From an uncultured Ruminococcus sp. (GTDB lineage Bacteria > Bacillota > Clostridia > Oscillospirales > CAG-272): DNA of 21,113 nt. The stretch lies in assembly GCA_902803255.1 (NCBI GenBank), contig CADCPG010000288.1, positions 1 through 21,113 on the forward strand. The letters are read 5' to 3'. Under the pieces are notes generated by a model. It was not told the origin of the DNA, made no database searches, and saw only the letters and a list, made by a program, of their open reading frames with translations. The translations under genes and the position numbers were made by a program. This document shows positions 1 to 6,795 of this stretch, piece by piece (within the stretch, counting starts at the first letter, position 1; the number at the start of each line of letters is the position of its first letter).

Positions 1-777
1 CCGCTCCGCGACGAACGAGCCGTGACCGTCATAGCCTTTGTCAAAGATAACGCTCTTCCCGTCGGCAGTCAGAATGAACATATCTGATCCGCTGATATCC
101 GGCTGATACACCGTTTCGTTTTGAAGATCGGTGCAGACAAGCTCGAACTCGGTATAATAGTAATACCAGAGTCTTTCACTGTCGTCGATATTCAGGGCAT
201 AGCAGTCGAGGATATCACCGTCAGCCTCCCAGAGGATACTTCCGCCTTTATCCCATACGACGAGTCCGCTTGCCCCCAGCGGTTCGTCCTCCCAGCCGTA
301 GTTGCCGAGTACTCCTTCGTCAAAATAGCTTGTGACGATCCTGCCGTCCGAAAGAACGGCGACATCCGCTATACCGTCGCCAAGGCAGAACTGCCTTAAG
401 ATGCTCCCGTGGCCGTCGATCAATGCCGCATTGTTCTCACCCGTGCCGTTTATGCGGCAGCACCTTGAAGCCACAAGCAGAAATCCGCCGTCCATAGGCT
501 GCACAAAGTGATAATTCATTTCCTGCGTACCGAGATCATAGAACCGTTCATTCGTGACGGTCTCATTATCCCAGTCGATATCCAGTACGGTGACAAGATA
601 CCTGCTGTGTGATTTTGTAGGCACGAACATGCCGTCGATCCGTTCGGGTATCTTTTCATTAAACAGGAAATACAGTTTCCCGTCGGATCCGATCTGCATA
701 TTTACGAATCCTTCACGTCCGCAGTTGTATTTTTCAAATATCTTCCGAAGGTCTGTAAATACGGAAAACGAACTCAT
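1..777 (-). CDS. Hypothetical beta-propeller-like protein (3' end cut by window edge)
   Basis: The frame is open from ATG at 777 to base 1, giving 259 residues with no stop, so the C-terminus lies outside the window. I do not recognise a named family. The chain has short repeated units of a Gly/Asp turn followed by beta-rich hydrophobic stretches, such as IGSDGKLYFLF (residues 28-38), LIDGHGSILRQF, LSDGRIVTSYFDEG, WDKGGSILWE and LTADGKSVIF. This pattern is typical of WD40/YVTN-like beta-propellers. There is no signal peptide or membrane segment, so it is probably cytoplasmic. The start is supported by GAAAGGA at 786-792, 8 nt upstream, and by a consensus promoter. It is divergent from the galactonate operon and no functional link is visible. 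The ORF is confident, the fold is inferred and the function unknown. Confidence 0.85.
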   Translation of the reverse strand, partial: MSSFSVFTDLRKIFEKYNCGREGFVNMQIGSDGKLYFLFNEKIPERIDGMFVPTKSHSRYLVTVLDIDWDNETVTNERFYDLGTQEMNYHFVQPMDGGFLLVASRCCRINGTGENNAALIDGHGSILRQFCLGDGIADVAVLSDGRIVTSYFDEGVLGNYGWEDEPLGASGLVVWDKGGSILWEADGDILDCYALNIDDSERLWYYYYTEFELVCTDLQNETVYQPDISGSDMFILTADGKSVIFDKGYDGHGSFVAER

Positions 778-785
778 GTCATCGG

Positions 786-792
786 TCCTTTC
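786..792 (-). promoter_or_regulatory. Ribosome binding site of the beta-propeller-like gene
   Basis: The minus strand reads GAAAGGA here, 8 nt before the ATG at 777. It decides between this ATG and the ATG that overlaps the site itself at 792-794. Confidence 0.7.
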
Positions 793-822
793 ATAAATGA
801 TAGAGATTTCCGTTCACGTCAT

Positions 823-851
823 ATTATAACAGATTAAAACAAAAAAGTCAA
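823..851 (-). promoter_or_regulatory. Sigma-A-type promoter of the beta-propeller-like gene
   Basis: On the minus strand the -35 box TTGACT (846-851) and -10 box TATAAT (823-828) are separated by exactly 17 nt. A start site near 816 would give a leader of about 40 nt. The -35 box lies inside the 3' arm of the hairpin at 842-899. Confidence 0.85.
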
Positions 852-899
852 TCGACGTACCGCCGCGTTGCAGGCGTCAGGCCGTCGTATTGACTTTTT
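842..899 (-). terminator. Inverted repeat, probable minus-strand terminator overlapping the next promoter
   Basis: The arms AAAAAGTCAAT-CGAC (842-856) and GTCG-T-ATTGACTTTTT (884-899) pair with one bulged base. An inner CGCC/GGCG stem (861-864 with 873-876) forms in the loop. Read on the minus strand, the 3' arm runs into TTTTTTGTTTT, which is terminator-like. The plus-strand reading ends in TTTTTA, so it could be bidirectional. What it would terminate is unclear; a 48-codon ORF ends at 898 immediately upstream on the minus strand. Confidence 0.5.
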
Positions 900-1044
900 A
901 GAATTCGATGATCCGGCGTGCGGCCTTGATCTTCCGGTCGCCGAACGGTTCCTTGAAGAAATAAAACGAACGTTTCATGATTCTTTTTTCAAAACGGGTA
1001 GACAATATCGATATAATGTGATATACTTTTTTATGATGTTGCAT
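898..1044 (-). CDS. Possible 48-residue small protein
   Basis: A minus-strand frame runs from ATG at 1044 to TAA at 898-900. AGGAGG lies at 1057-1062, 12 nt upstream of the start, which is longer than ideal. The predicted product is basic (MQHHKKVYHI..., ending KAARRIIEF) and resembles nothing I know. The stop touches the hairpin at 842-899, so the gene would have a terminator directly behind it. Against it, I see no minus-strand promoter upstream and the ORF lies in the leader region of dgoD. It may be chance. Confidence 0.25.
   Translation of the reverse strand: MQHHKKVYHIISILSTRFEKRIMKRSFYFFKEPFGDRKIKAARRIIEF
988..1017 (+). promoter_or_regulatory. Candidate promoter of the galactonate operon
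   Basis: A perfect TATAAT lies at 1012-1017 in an AT-rich stretch, with a weak -35 (TTCAAA, 988-993) 18 nt upstream. The poor -35 would fit an activator-dependent promoter. The surrounding 901-1152 holds no other convincing gene, and the leader to the dgoD start would be about 130 nt. I recognise no riboswitch in it. Confidence 0.4.
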
Positions 1045-1152
1045 GCTTTTACCGTTCCTCCTCTGCCGGACCGGCGAAACGGAGGACAGGGGTCGAACGA
1101 AGCAGGACAGGATGAGAAGGATCCGGCGCAGGAGAAGGAGACAGAGATCAAA

Positions 1153-2301
1153 ATGAAGATAGTGGAAATAAACACGTATCTTGTAAGGCCCAGATGGTGC
1201 ATGGTCGAAATACTGACCGACGGAGGAGTGAGCGGCTGGGGAGAGGCCGTGATAGAAGGCAAGGCATATACCGTGGCAGCCTGTGTCAGAGAGATGACCG
1301 ATTACCTTGTAGGAAAAGATCCGGCAGGAATAGAAGATATATGGAACCTGCTTTACAGAGCCGCCTTTTACCGCGGCGGACCGATACTTATGAGCGCGAT
1401 CGCGGGCATAGATCAGGCATTATGGGATATCAAGGGAAAAACTCTCGGCGTTCCCGTTTATGAACTGCTGGGCGGAAGATGCAGAGACAGCATCAAGGTC
1501 TACAGCTGGGTCGGCGGCGACCGGCCTTCCGATGTCGCGGCGGCGGCTAAACTCAAAAAGAGCGAAGGATTTTCCGCTGTAAAAATGAATGCGACGGAAG
1601 AGCTGCAGATGATAGATACCTACGACAAGATCGATGCGGTCCTTGAACGAGTCGCGTCGATAAGGGAATCGTGCGGCAGGTATTTCGGGATAGCGATAGA
1701 CTTTCACGGAAGAGTTCACAAGCCCATGGCGAAGGTGCTGGCGAAAAAACTGGAGCAGTTCGATCCGATGTTCATCGAAGAACCCGTACTTTGCGAGAAC
1801 ATGGAGGATTTCAGAGAAATAGCAGCTTCCTGCAATATCCCGGTGGCGACGGGGGAGCGGCTCTTCTCCAAGTACGATTTCAAGAGACTGCTTACTGCGG
1901 GAGGCGTCGATATCATTCAGCCGGATCTTTCGCACGCCGGCGGAATAACGGAAGTAAGAAAGATCGCGGCGATGGCGGAGGCATACGACGTCGCTCTCGC
2001 GCCCCACTGTCCGCTCGGGCCGGTAGCGCTCTCCGCCTGTCTCCAGGTTGATGCCGTAAGCTATAACGCCGTCATACAGGAACAAAGCATGGGGATCCAT
2101 TACAACGTCGGTAAATCTGTTCTGGATTACATAAAAAACAAAGAGGTGTTTGACTTTAAAGAAGGCAGAGTCGATATGCCGTCGGGTGCTGGACTCGGAA
2201 TCGACGTCAACCGGGAGCTCATCGCCGAAGAAAACAAAACGCCCCACAACTGGAAAAATCCCGTATGGCGTCATATGGACGGAAGCATAGCCGAATGGTA
2301 G
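1153..2301 (+). CDS. dgoD: D-galactonate dehydratase
   Basis: Mandelate-racemase/enolase-superfamily enzyme that dehydrates D-galactonate to 2-keto-3-deoxy-D-galactonate in the cytoplasm. The 382 residues equal the length of E. coli DgoD as I recall it, and the two are similar throughout (RGGPILMSAIAGIDQALWDI, FIEEPVL, QPDLSHAGGITE, LAPHCPLGP, QEQSMGIHYN). The Mg ligands D183, E209 and E235 and the catalytic H185 (DFHGR) and H285 (APHCP) are all present. The frame stays open upstream to 868, but family homology begins only at the ATG at 1153, which has AAGGAG at 1135-1140. It is first in an operon with the aldolase (37-nt gap) and the kinase. No transporter or regulator gene is in view. Function is assigned with high confidence by whole-length resemblance. 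Confidence 0.95.
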   Translation: MKIVEINTYLVRPRWCMVEILTDGGVSGWGEAVIEGKAYTVAACVREMTDYLVGKDPAGIEDIWNLLYRAAFYRGGPILMSAIAGIDQALWDIKGKTLGVPVYELLGGRCRDSIKVYSWVGGDRPSDVAAAAKLKKSEGFSAVKMNATEELQMIDTYDKIDAVLERVASIRESCGRYFGIAIDFHGRVHKPMAKVLAKKLEQFDPMFIEEPVLCENMEDFREIAASCNIPVATGERLFSKYDFKRLLTAGGVDIIQPDLSHAGGITEVRKIAAMAEAYDVALAPHCPLGPVALSACLQVDAVSYNAVIQEQSMGIHYNVGKSVLDYIKNKEVFDFKEGRVDMPSGAGLGIDVNRELIAEENKTPHNWKNPVWRHMDGSIAEW

Positions 2302-2338
2302 AGCAAATCAAGTATCCTTCCCGAACGGAGGTTGAAAA

Positions 2339-3049
2339 ATGAGCAGCGGTATCATACAGGAAATCGAGAAAGAAAAGATCATAGTAATAGTACGTGGCGC
2401 GGACAGTGATCATATCATTCCTTTGGCGGAGGCGATGTACAAAGGCGGTATAAGATTTCTGGAGATCACATACGACCAGAGCGGAAAGACCTCCGACGCG
2501 GAAACGGCCGGGATGATCCGTGCGCTGGCGGCGGAGTTCGGGGGGAAGCTTTGCGTCGGCGCCGGAACGGTGCTGACCGAAAAGCAGGTGGAGCTGACAC
2601 ATGCGAGCGGAGGGGAGTTCATAATATCTCCCGACGTGAACGAAGAAGTCATTCGCATGACAAAAAAACTGCGGATGATATCAGTTCCGGGCGCGATGAC
2701 CCCCACCGAGATAGCAAAAGCGCACAGGTGCGGCGCGGATTTCGTAAAGATATTCCCTGCCTCGACTCTAGGACCCGCGTATATAAAGGCGGTTAGCGCC
2801 CCTCTTTCGGGAATAAAGCTGCTGGCGGTAGGCGGTATCGACGAAAACAATATGAATGATTTTCTACGGGCGGGAGTATGCGGATTCGGAGTCGGTTCCA
2901 ACATCGTGAACAAAAAGATGATCCGGAATAACGACTGGGACGGAATAGAGCGCCTTGCAATGAAATTCAGGGAAGAACTGTTCCGGACAGATCCCGCGGC
3001 TGCCGTCCGGCAAATAAATTCTGAAAACAAGGAGCAGGATAAAAAATGA
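2339..3049 (+). CDS. 2-keto-3-deoxy-6-phosphogluconate/galactonate aldolase
   Basis: Class I aldolase of the KDPG/KDPGal family, splitting the 6-phosphorylated 2-keto-3-deoxy sugar acid into pyruvate and glyceraldehyde-3-phosphate. Visible family motifs are the catalytic Glu in FLEITY (E42), VGAGTV (73-78), VPGAMTPTE (116-124) and the Schiff-base lysine in FVKIFPAS (K137). The AVGGI segment and GFGVGSN near the C-terminal end are the phosphate-binding region. At 236 residues it is slightly longer than typical (about 210), with a charged C-terminal tail. GGAGG lies at 2327-2331 before the ATG. Lying between dgoD and a keto-deoxy sugar kinase, it most likely acts on KDPGal; sequence alone cannot exclude KDPG (an eda-like role). 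Confidence 0.92.
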   Translation: MSSGIIQEIEKEKIIVIVRGADSDHIIPLAEAMYKGGIRFLEITYDQSGKTSDAETAGMIRALAAEFGGKLCVGAGTVLTEKQVELTHASGGEFIISPDVNEEVIRMTKKLRMISVPGAMTPTEIAKAHRCGADFVKIFPASTLGPAYIKAVSAPLSGIKLLAVGGIDENNMNDFLRAGVCGFGVGSNIVNKKMIRNNDWDGIERLAMKFREELFRTDPAAAVRQINSENKEQDKK

Positions 3050-4068
3050 AAAAGGTAGTCACGTTCGGCGAAATAATGATGCGGCTGAGTCCGGAAGGTT
3101 ATCTGCGGTTCGTTCAGGCGGATAAATTCGTCTCCACATACGCCGGGGCGGAAGCAAACGTCGCAGTGTCGCTTGCCAACTACGGTGTGCCCGCGGCGTT
3201 CGTTACAAAACTGCCCGAACACGAGATAGGTCAGTGCGCGGTGAACAGTTTGAGGAGATTCGGCGTCGATACGTCTCTGATAGTGCGCGGCGGCAGCAGA
3301 GTGGGTATATACTATTGTGAAAAAGGCGCGAGCCAGCGTCCGAGCAAAGTCATCTACGACAGGGCGGGCAGCAGCATAGCGGAGGCTGATCCTTGCGATT
3401 TCAACTGGGACTGCATTTTAGACGGCGCGTCGTGGTTCCACTTTACCGGTATCACGCCGGCGCTTTCCGACAGTACGGCAAAGATAACTCTGGAAGCGGT
3501 AAAAGAGGCAAAAAAGAGAAACATCACCGTTTCCTGCGACCTCAATTACCGCAAAAAACTCTGGACCGCGGAAAAAGCCGGCAGTGTCATGGCGGAGCTT
3601 TGCAGCTTCGTTGACTACTGCATCGCCAACGAAGAGGACGCGAAGGACGTGTTCGGGATCGAAGCGGACGGTAGCGATATAACGGCCGGAAAGCTCGACC
3701 GCGAAGGCTATGTCTCGGTCGCGAAAAAGCTCACCGGCATGTTCGGCTTCAGGGGTGTGGCGATAACGCTGAGGGAGAGCATATCGGCAAACGACAACAA
3801 CTGGTCAGGAATGTTCTACACCGGCGGAAAAGCCTGCTTTTCCAAAAAGTACGCGGTGCACATAGTGGACAGAGTCGGCGGAGGCGACAGCTTCGGAGCG
3901 GGGCTTATCTATTCGCTGATCAACGGATACGGACCGGAAGACGCGATAGAGTTCGCGGTCGCGGCAAGCTGTCTCAAGCACAGCGTCGAGGGCGACTTCA
4001 ATATGGTAGGCGCCGATGAAGTGAAAAAGCTCGCGGGCGGCGACGCCTCCGGCAGAGTTCAAAGGTGA
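3046..4068 (+). CDS. PfkB-family 2-keto-3-deoxygluconate/galactonate kinase
   Basis: Ribokinase/PfkB-fold sugar kinase of 340 residues. The N-terminal TFGEIMMRLSP, the substrate-side AGAEANVAVSLA (34-45) and the C-terminal anion-hole motif GGGDSFGAG (278-286) with catalytic base D281 are present. The closest familiar group is 2-dehydro-3-deoxygluconokinase (KdgK). Its ATG overlaps the aldolase stop as ATGA (3046-3049), which implies translational coupling. In this operon it should phosphorylate 2-keto-3-deoxygalactonate between the dehydratase and aldolase steps, replacing the unrelated ASKHA-fold DgoK of E. coli. The fold is certain; the exact epimer preference is inference. Confidence 0.92.
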   Translation: MKKVVTFGEIMMRLSPEGYLRFVQADKFVSTYAGAEANVAVSLANYGVPAAFVTKLPEHEIGQCAVNSLRRFGVDTSLIVRGGSRVGIYYCEKGASQRPSKVIYDRAGSSIAEADPCDFNWDCILDGASWFHFTGITPALSDSTAKITLEAVKEAKKRNITVSCDLNYRKKLWTAEKAGSVMAELCSFVDYCIANEEDAKDVFGIEADGSDITAGKLDREGYVSVAKKLTGMFGFRGVAITLRESISANDNNWSGMFYTGGKACFSKKYAVHIVDRVGGGDSFGAGLIYSLINGYGPEDAIEFAVAASCLKHSVEGDFNMVGADEVKKLAGGDASGRVQR

Positions 4069-4082
4069 CGGCAGCCATATAG

Positions 4083-4126
4083 ACCTTACAGGCTCCGCGC
4101 TTTGCGCGGAGCCTGTAAGGTGTTTT
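4083..4126 (+). terminator. Intrinsic terminator of the galactonate operon
   Basis: A perfect 18-bp stem (4083-4100 with 4104-4121) with a TTT loop is followed by GTTTTA. It sits 14 nt after the kinase stop. The next gene is convergent, so the hairpin may serve both strands, although only the plus side has a T run. Confidence 0.9.
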
Positions 4127-4161
4127 ATGGATTTATCCTGCCCGCTCCCGGATGTTTCCGG

Positions 4162-4830
4162 TCAGTCTGCCGCAGAACCCTTCCCTTTCGCTCCTCCGCA
4201 GCCGAACCTGAGCAGCAGCGCGATGCCCCAGGCGACGAGCAGCACGAGCAGCAGCACGAACGGCACCGTACCGGCTCCTCCGATCGAGAAATGATACCAG
4301 TCGGACCGGACCCCGGTCGGGTCGATGCCGAAGGCGAACATGCAACCGATATAGTATACGGCGTACATTAACAGCGGTATCAGCGCAAGGAACGTCTCGC
4401 GGAACCTGATCTTCCGCTCCCTCCTCGTGACGCATAAAGAGCACGCGGTAAGGACCGGAACGACGAAATGGAATATGCCGTTCGGCCCCGAGAACATCGG
4501 CAGGAAGCCGAAGATGAACACGAGGAAGGATATCACGACTACGAACGTCAGCGACACCGACACCGCAGCGGCGTAGTATACGGTCTCGAACCAGGCGGGC
4601 GGCGACGTCCGCTTTTTTCTTATCACCGACAGCTCGAAGAAAACGTCGGCAAGCGCTGCAAAGCCGGCAAAAAGGTTCGAATCGACGGTGAAATACTTGA
4701 AGCCGGCTATCCCGCGCGATGACAGCGCGCCCTCCCCGGCAAAGACGAACATGTCGAGCCAGGCGTATGCGACGAGAATGAAGATCGCGGCCGAAATCGC
4801 GAGCCTTGCCGCAGGAAGATGATTTTTCAT
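4162..4830 (-). CDS. Six-helix integral membrane protein, Pr6Pr/FAR-17a-like
   Basis: A 222-residue protein with six predicted membrane segments: about 8-30, 50-69, 84-110, 119-134, 147-168 and 187-209. The YFTVDSNLF stretch after the first helix, the HFVVPVLTAC segment and the overall six-helix size resemble the Pr6Pr/FAR-17a/AIG1 membrane family, though I place it there only tentatively. The start is the ATG at 4830, which overlaps the stop of the upstream gene as ATGA (4827-4830). A longer in-frame extension to 4965 lies wholly inside that gene and is rejected. The C-terminus is short, Gly/Lys-rich and soluble. The tight coupling suggests a shared task with the toroid protein; no substrate can be named. 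Confidence 0.75.
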   Translation of the reverse strand: MKNHLPAARLAISAAIFILVAYAWLDMFVFAGEGALSSRGIAGFKYFTVDSNLFAGFAALADVFFELSVIRKKRTSPPAWFETVYYAAAVSVSLTFVVVISFLVFIFGFLPMFSGPNGIFHFVVPVLTACSLCVTRRERKIRFRETFLALIPLLMYAVYYIGCMFAFGIDPTGVRSDWYHFSIGGAGTVPFVLLLVLLVAWGIALLLRFGCGGAKGKGSAAD

Positions 4831-6533
4831 GACCGTTCCGCCCCCGTTCTTTCGATCCTGACCTTCAGCGCATCCCCGCGCATCTCGTAAACGCGGTATC
4901 TGCCGTTCCGGTTGCAGTAATATGTATATTCGGGTGACAGTTCCCCGTCGAACGAATACTCGCATACCGAGCCTTCGAATTCGGTCCTGATGAATCCGTC
5001 TCCGGCCGTGACCGCGGCGCAGGATCCGCCGTCGAACTCGAGCACGGGGATCATGATCGAGATCCTGCCCGACCGGGATGCAGCTTTCATGAGGAGTCCG
5101 TCTGAGCCGATGCGGTATTCTTCGTATACCGTCGCTCCGTCCGGCATATCCCTCTCGAAGCGCAGCGTTATCCCCCTCCCTACATCCGCCTCTTCCTTCG
5201 ATATCAGCCGCATGGGACAGGCGGCCGCGGGCTTTCCGTCGATGGCCGGGCAGATCGCCATCGGTCCGGGGTTCGGTAGTTCGGTCCGGTACCGGGGCTC
5301 AGGGGGAAACGGCACCGACAGGCAGACGCAGGGTGTGCAGCCCGACTTCTGGAGCCTGCCGAGTCCGGTGGCGTCGTAGTGCGGGTCGGCGTCGGTATCG
5401 AACTCGGCGAAATATCCGCCGCAGTTCACGGCAGCCTTGTGGAAATGAGGTCCGGTCTCGACGGCGAATCCCCCGTCTGTCGCGTAAGCAGGCAGCGGCT
5501 CTGTCCCGGAGTCGGCGTGAGAAAAGGCGAGATAGGCGTTCGACGCCGCCGTGATCATGTATTTGTCGAAATACGCGTATTTTTCGCAGCCGATGCCGCT
5601 CTCGCGCGGATAGCGGTTCTTCACATGCGTCAGCTCCGACGGCGCCGCGTCAGACAGCCTCTTCAGCGTATATTCCGACGCCAGTTCCGCGGCGCCCCTC
5701 ATGCGTCCGGCGTCATATTTCCTTCCCTCAGCGGAAAGGAGCGACGCCGCGGCCTCGAAATAGGCGCAGGACACCGGTTCGTTGAGATACATCTGGTTGC
5801 TCCTGCCGCCGAAGGGCATCTCGCCGGTCACCGACTGGAGCTTCGCCGTCAGTTCGGCCGCCTCCAGCACCTTTTCCCGGAGGACGGAGGCATATCTGCC
5901 GTCGTAGCCGTCGAGCAGCAGGCATGCGAGCAGTGCCCTCGTCATCATGTCGTACTGCACAGGCTCGTGAGGGTCGCGGTACATGCCGTGAGCGTCGAAC
6001 CTCCGGAACTGGGAGGCGATCTGGCGGTCGATGAAAGCGTCGTCTCGCACGCCGCAGCACTTCCCGCGCCACAGTTCGCTCAGCGCGCCGAACACGGCCC
6101 AGTTGTTCGGGCAGTCCTCCGGAGTCCTCACCACAACATCGTAGCGGGTCACGGGGTCGAAATCGCGAAGTCTTTCCTTCCAGGCTGCAATGAGAGAGCG
6201 GCTCACCGTGCCCGCCGCCTCGCAGGCGAGTATGCAGGCGCATATCTCCCTCACCGAGAAATCGTTCGCCGCCGACACGCGGGGCATCGACAGAGTGCAT
6301 ATATCCATTATCCGCAGAAAGCGGTCACGGAGGTCGGTCCTGATGCCCATCGAGTTCAGTATGCCGATGTTCGCCCCGAGGCGCGGGAAACCGTGCTCTG
6401 TCAGTCCACCGGACCCGACCCGGGCGATATACCCGTCGATGTCGCGCTCTCCGTAAGCCGAGAGCGACAGCTCCATTATCTTTATGTATCTGTCTGTTCC
6501 GGCAGGTATGCCGGTCTGTACGTCAGAGTCCAA
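4827..6533 (-). CDS. Probable alpha/alpha-toroid carbohydrate-active protein (heparinase/alginate-lyase-like)
   Basis: A TTG start at 6533 gives 568 residues. It is preceded by TCCTTTCC on the plus strand (GGAAAGGA on the minus strand, 6541-6548) at 7-nt spacing; the ATG at 6608 lacks such a site and lies within leader hairpins. Residues 1 to about 345 are helix-rich with NNWAVFGALSEL (143 on), YDMMTRALLACLLLDG (194 on) and FGGRSNQMYLNE (241 on). The rest is beta-rich, including ETGPHFHKAAVNCGGYFAEF. An N-terminal alpha/alpha toroid followed by a C-terminal beta-sandwich is the layout of heparinase II/III- and alginate-lyase-like polysaccharide lyases and related hydrolases. There is no signal peptide, so the substrate would be intracellular. 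The family is inferred from layout and motif style only. It is translationally coupled to the membrane protein downstream. Confidence 0.65.
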   Translation of the reverse strand: MDSDVQTGIPAGTDRYIKIMELSLSAYGERDIDGYIARVGSGGLTEHGFPRLGANIGILNSMGIRTDLRDRFLRIMDICTLSMPRVSAANDFSVREICACILACEAAGTVSRSLIAAWKERLRDFDPVTRYDVVVRTPEDCPNNWAVFGALSELWRGKCCGVRDDAFIDRQIASQFRRFDAHGMYRDPHEPVQYDMMTRALLACLLLDGYDGRYASVLREKVLEAAELTAKLQSVTGEMPFGGRSNQMYLNEPVSCAYFEAAASLLSAEGRKYDAGRMRGAAELASEYTLKRLSDAAPSELTHVKNRYPRESGIGCEKYAYFDKYMITAASNAYLAFSHADSGTEPLPAYATDGGFAVETGPHFHKAAVNCGGYFAEFDTDADPHYDATGLGRLQKSGCTPCVCLSVPFPPEPRYRTELPNPGPMAICPAIDGKPAAACPMRLISKEEADVGRGITLRFERDMPDGATVYEEYRIGSDGLLMKAASRSGRISIMIPVLEFDGGSCAAVTAGDGFIRTEFEGSVCEYSFDGELSPEYTYYCNRNGRYRVYEMRGDALKVRIERTGAERS

Positions 6534-6540
6534 GAAATGA

Positions 6541-6548
6541 TCCTTTCC
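6541..6548 (-). promoter_or_regulatory. Ribosome binding site that decides a TTG start
   Basis: The minus strand reads GGAAAGGA, 7 nt before the TTG at 6533. No comparable site precedes the ATG at 6608, so the shorter TTG-initiated product is preferred. Confidence 0.65.
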
Positions 6549-6550
6549 CC

Positions 6551-6654
6551 CGCCTGCGGGCAGGCGATGAGCCTCCGGAAACGCAGTCCGCGCCGTGTGG
6601 CGCGGCACAGGCCGCGCTCTGGCCGGGACTGCCTCCCGGCAGGTGTCTGCCGGG
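6551..6654 (-). other. Hairpin-rich leader before the toroid gene
   Basis: Several perfect GC-rich hairpins lie in tandem: CGCCTG/CAGGCG (6551-6556 with 6561-6566), CCGCGCC/GGCGCGG (6588-6594 with 6599-6605, loop GTGT) and CCCGGCAG/CTGCCGGG (6635-6642 with 6647-6654, loop GTGT). The segments GCAGTCC (6583-6589) and GGACTGC (6626-6632) could instead close a multi-branched structure. The first hairpin ends only a few bases before the Shine-Dalgarno. It could be a regulatory 5' leader or a palindromic repeat element. I recognise no known riboswitch class. Confidence 0.5.
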
Positions 6655-6672
6655 TCATTTTTCCGAATTGTG

Positions 6673-6701
6673 TTTACTTTTCGATCCGGTTATGCTATAA
6701 T
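6673..6701 (+). promoter_or_regulatory. Promoter of the superoxide reductase gene
   Basis: TTTACT (6673-6678), a 17-nt spacer and TATAAT (6696-6701), with an extended -10 (TGC just before the box). A start near 6708 gives a leader of about 88 nt. Confidence 0.8.
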
Positions 6702-6795
6702 TGATTGTACTGAAACAAGCCCTTGCCGCGCACGCGTTGGCGGGGGCGGTTTCGGGTAAGACAGCAAAATGTCAATATCCAAAGGAGAAAAAAAT

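Noticed and set aside
868..1152. N-terminal extension of dgoD making a 477-residue protein
   Set aside because: DgoD homology starts exactly at the ATG at 1153, which has an AAGGAG upstream and gives the family length of 382. The extension has no family resemblance and crosses the likely promoter.
4831..4965. Longer start for the membrane protein
   Set aside because: The extension lies wholly inside the upstream coding sequence and is Arg-rich; the ATG at 4830 begins directly with the first membrane helix region.
6534..6608. ATG start at 6608 for the toroid gene
   Set aside because: No Shine-Dalgarno precedes it and it sits within strong hairpins; the TTG at 6533 has GGAAAGGA at ideal spacing. 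A longer form is not strictly excluded.
5379..6704. 441-codon plus-strand open frame
   Set aside because: It lies opposite the toroid gene, is Arg/His/Val-rich in the manner of an antisense GC-rich frame, and runs across hairpins and the superoxide reductase promoter.
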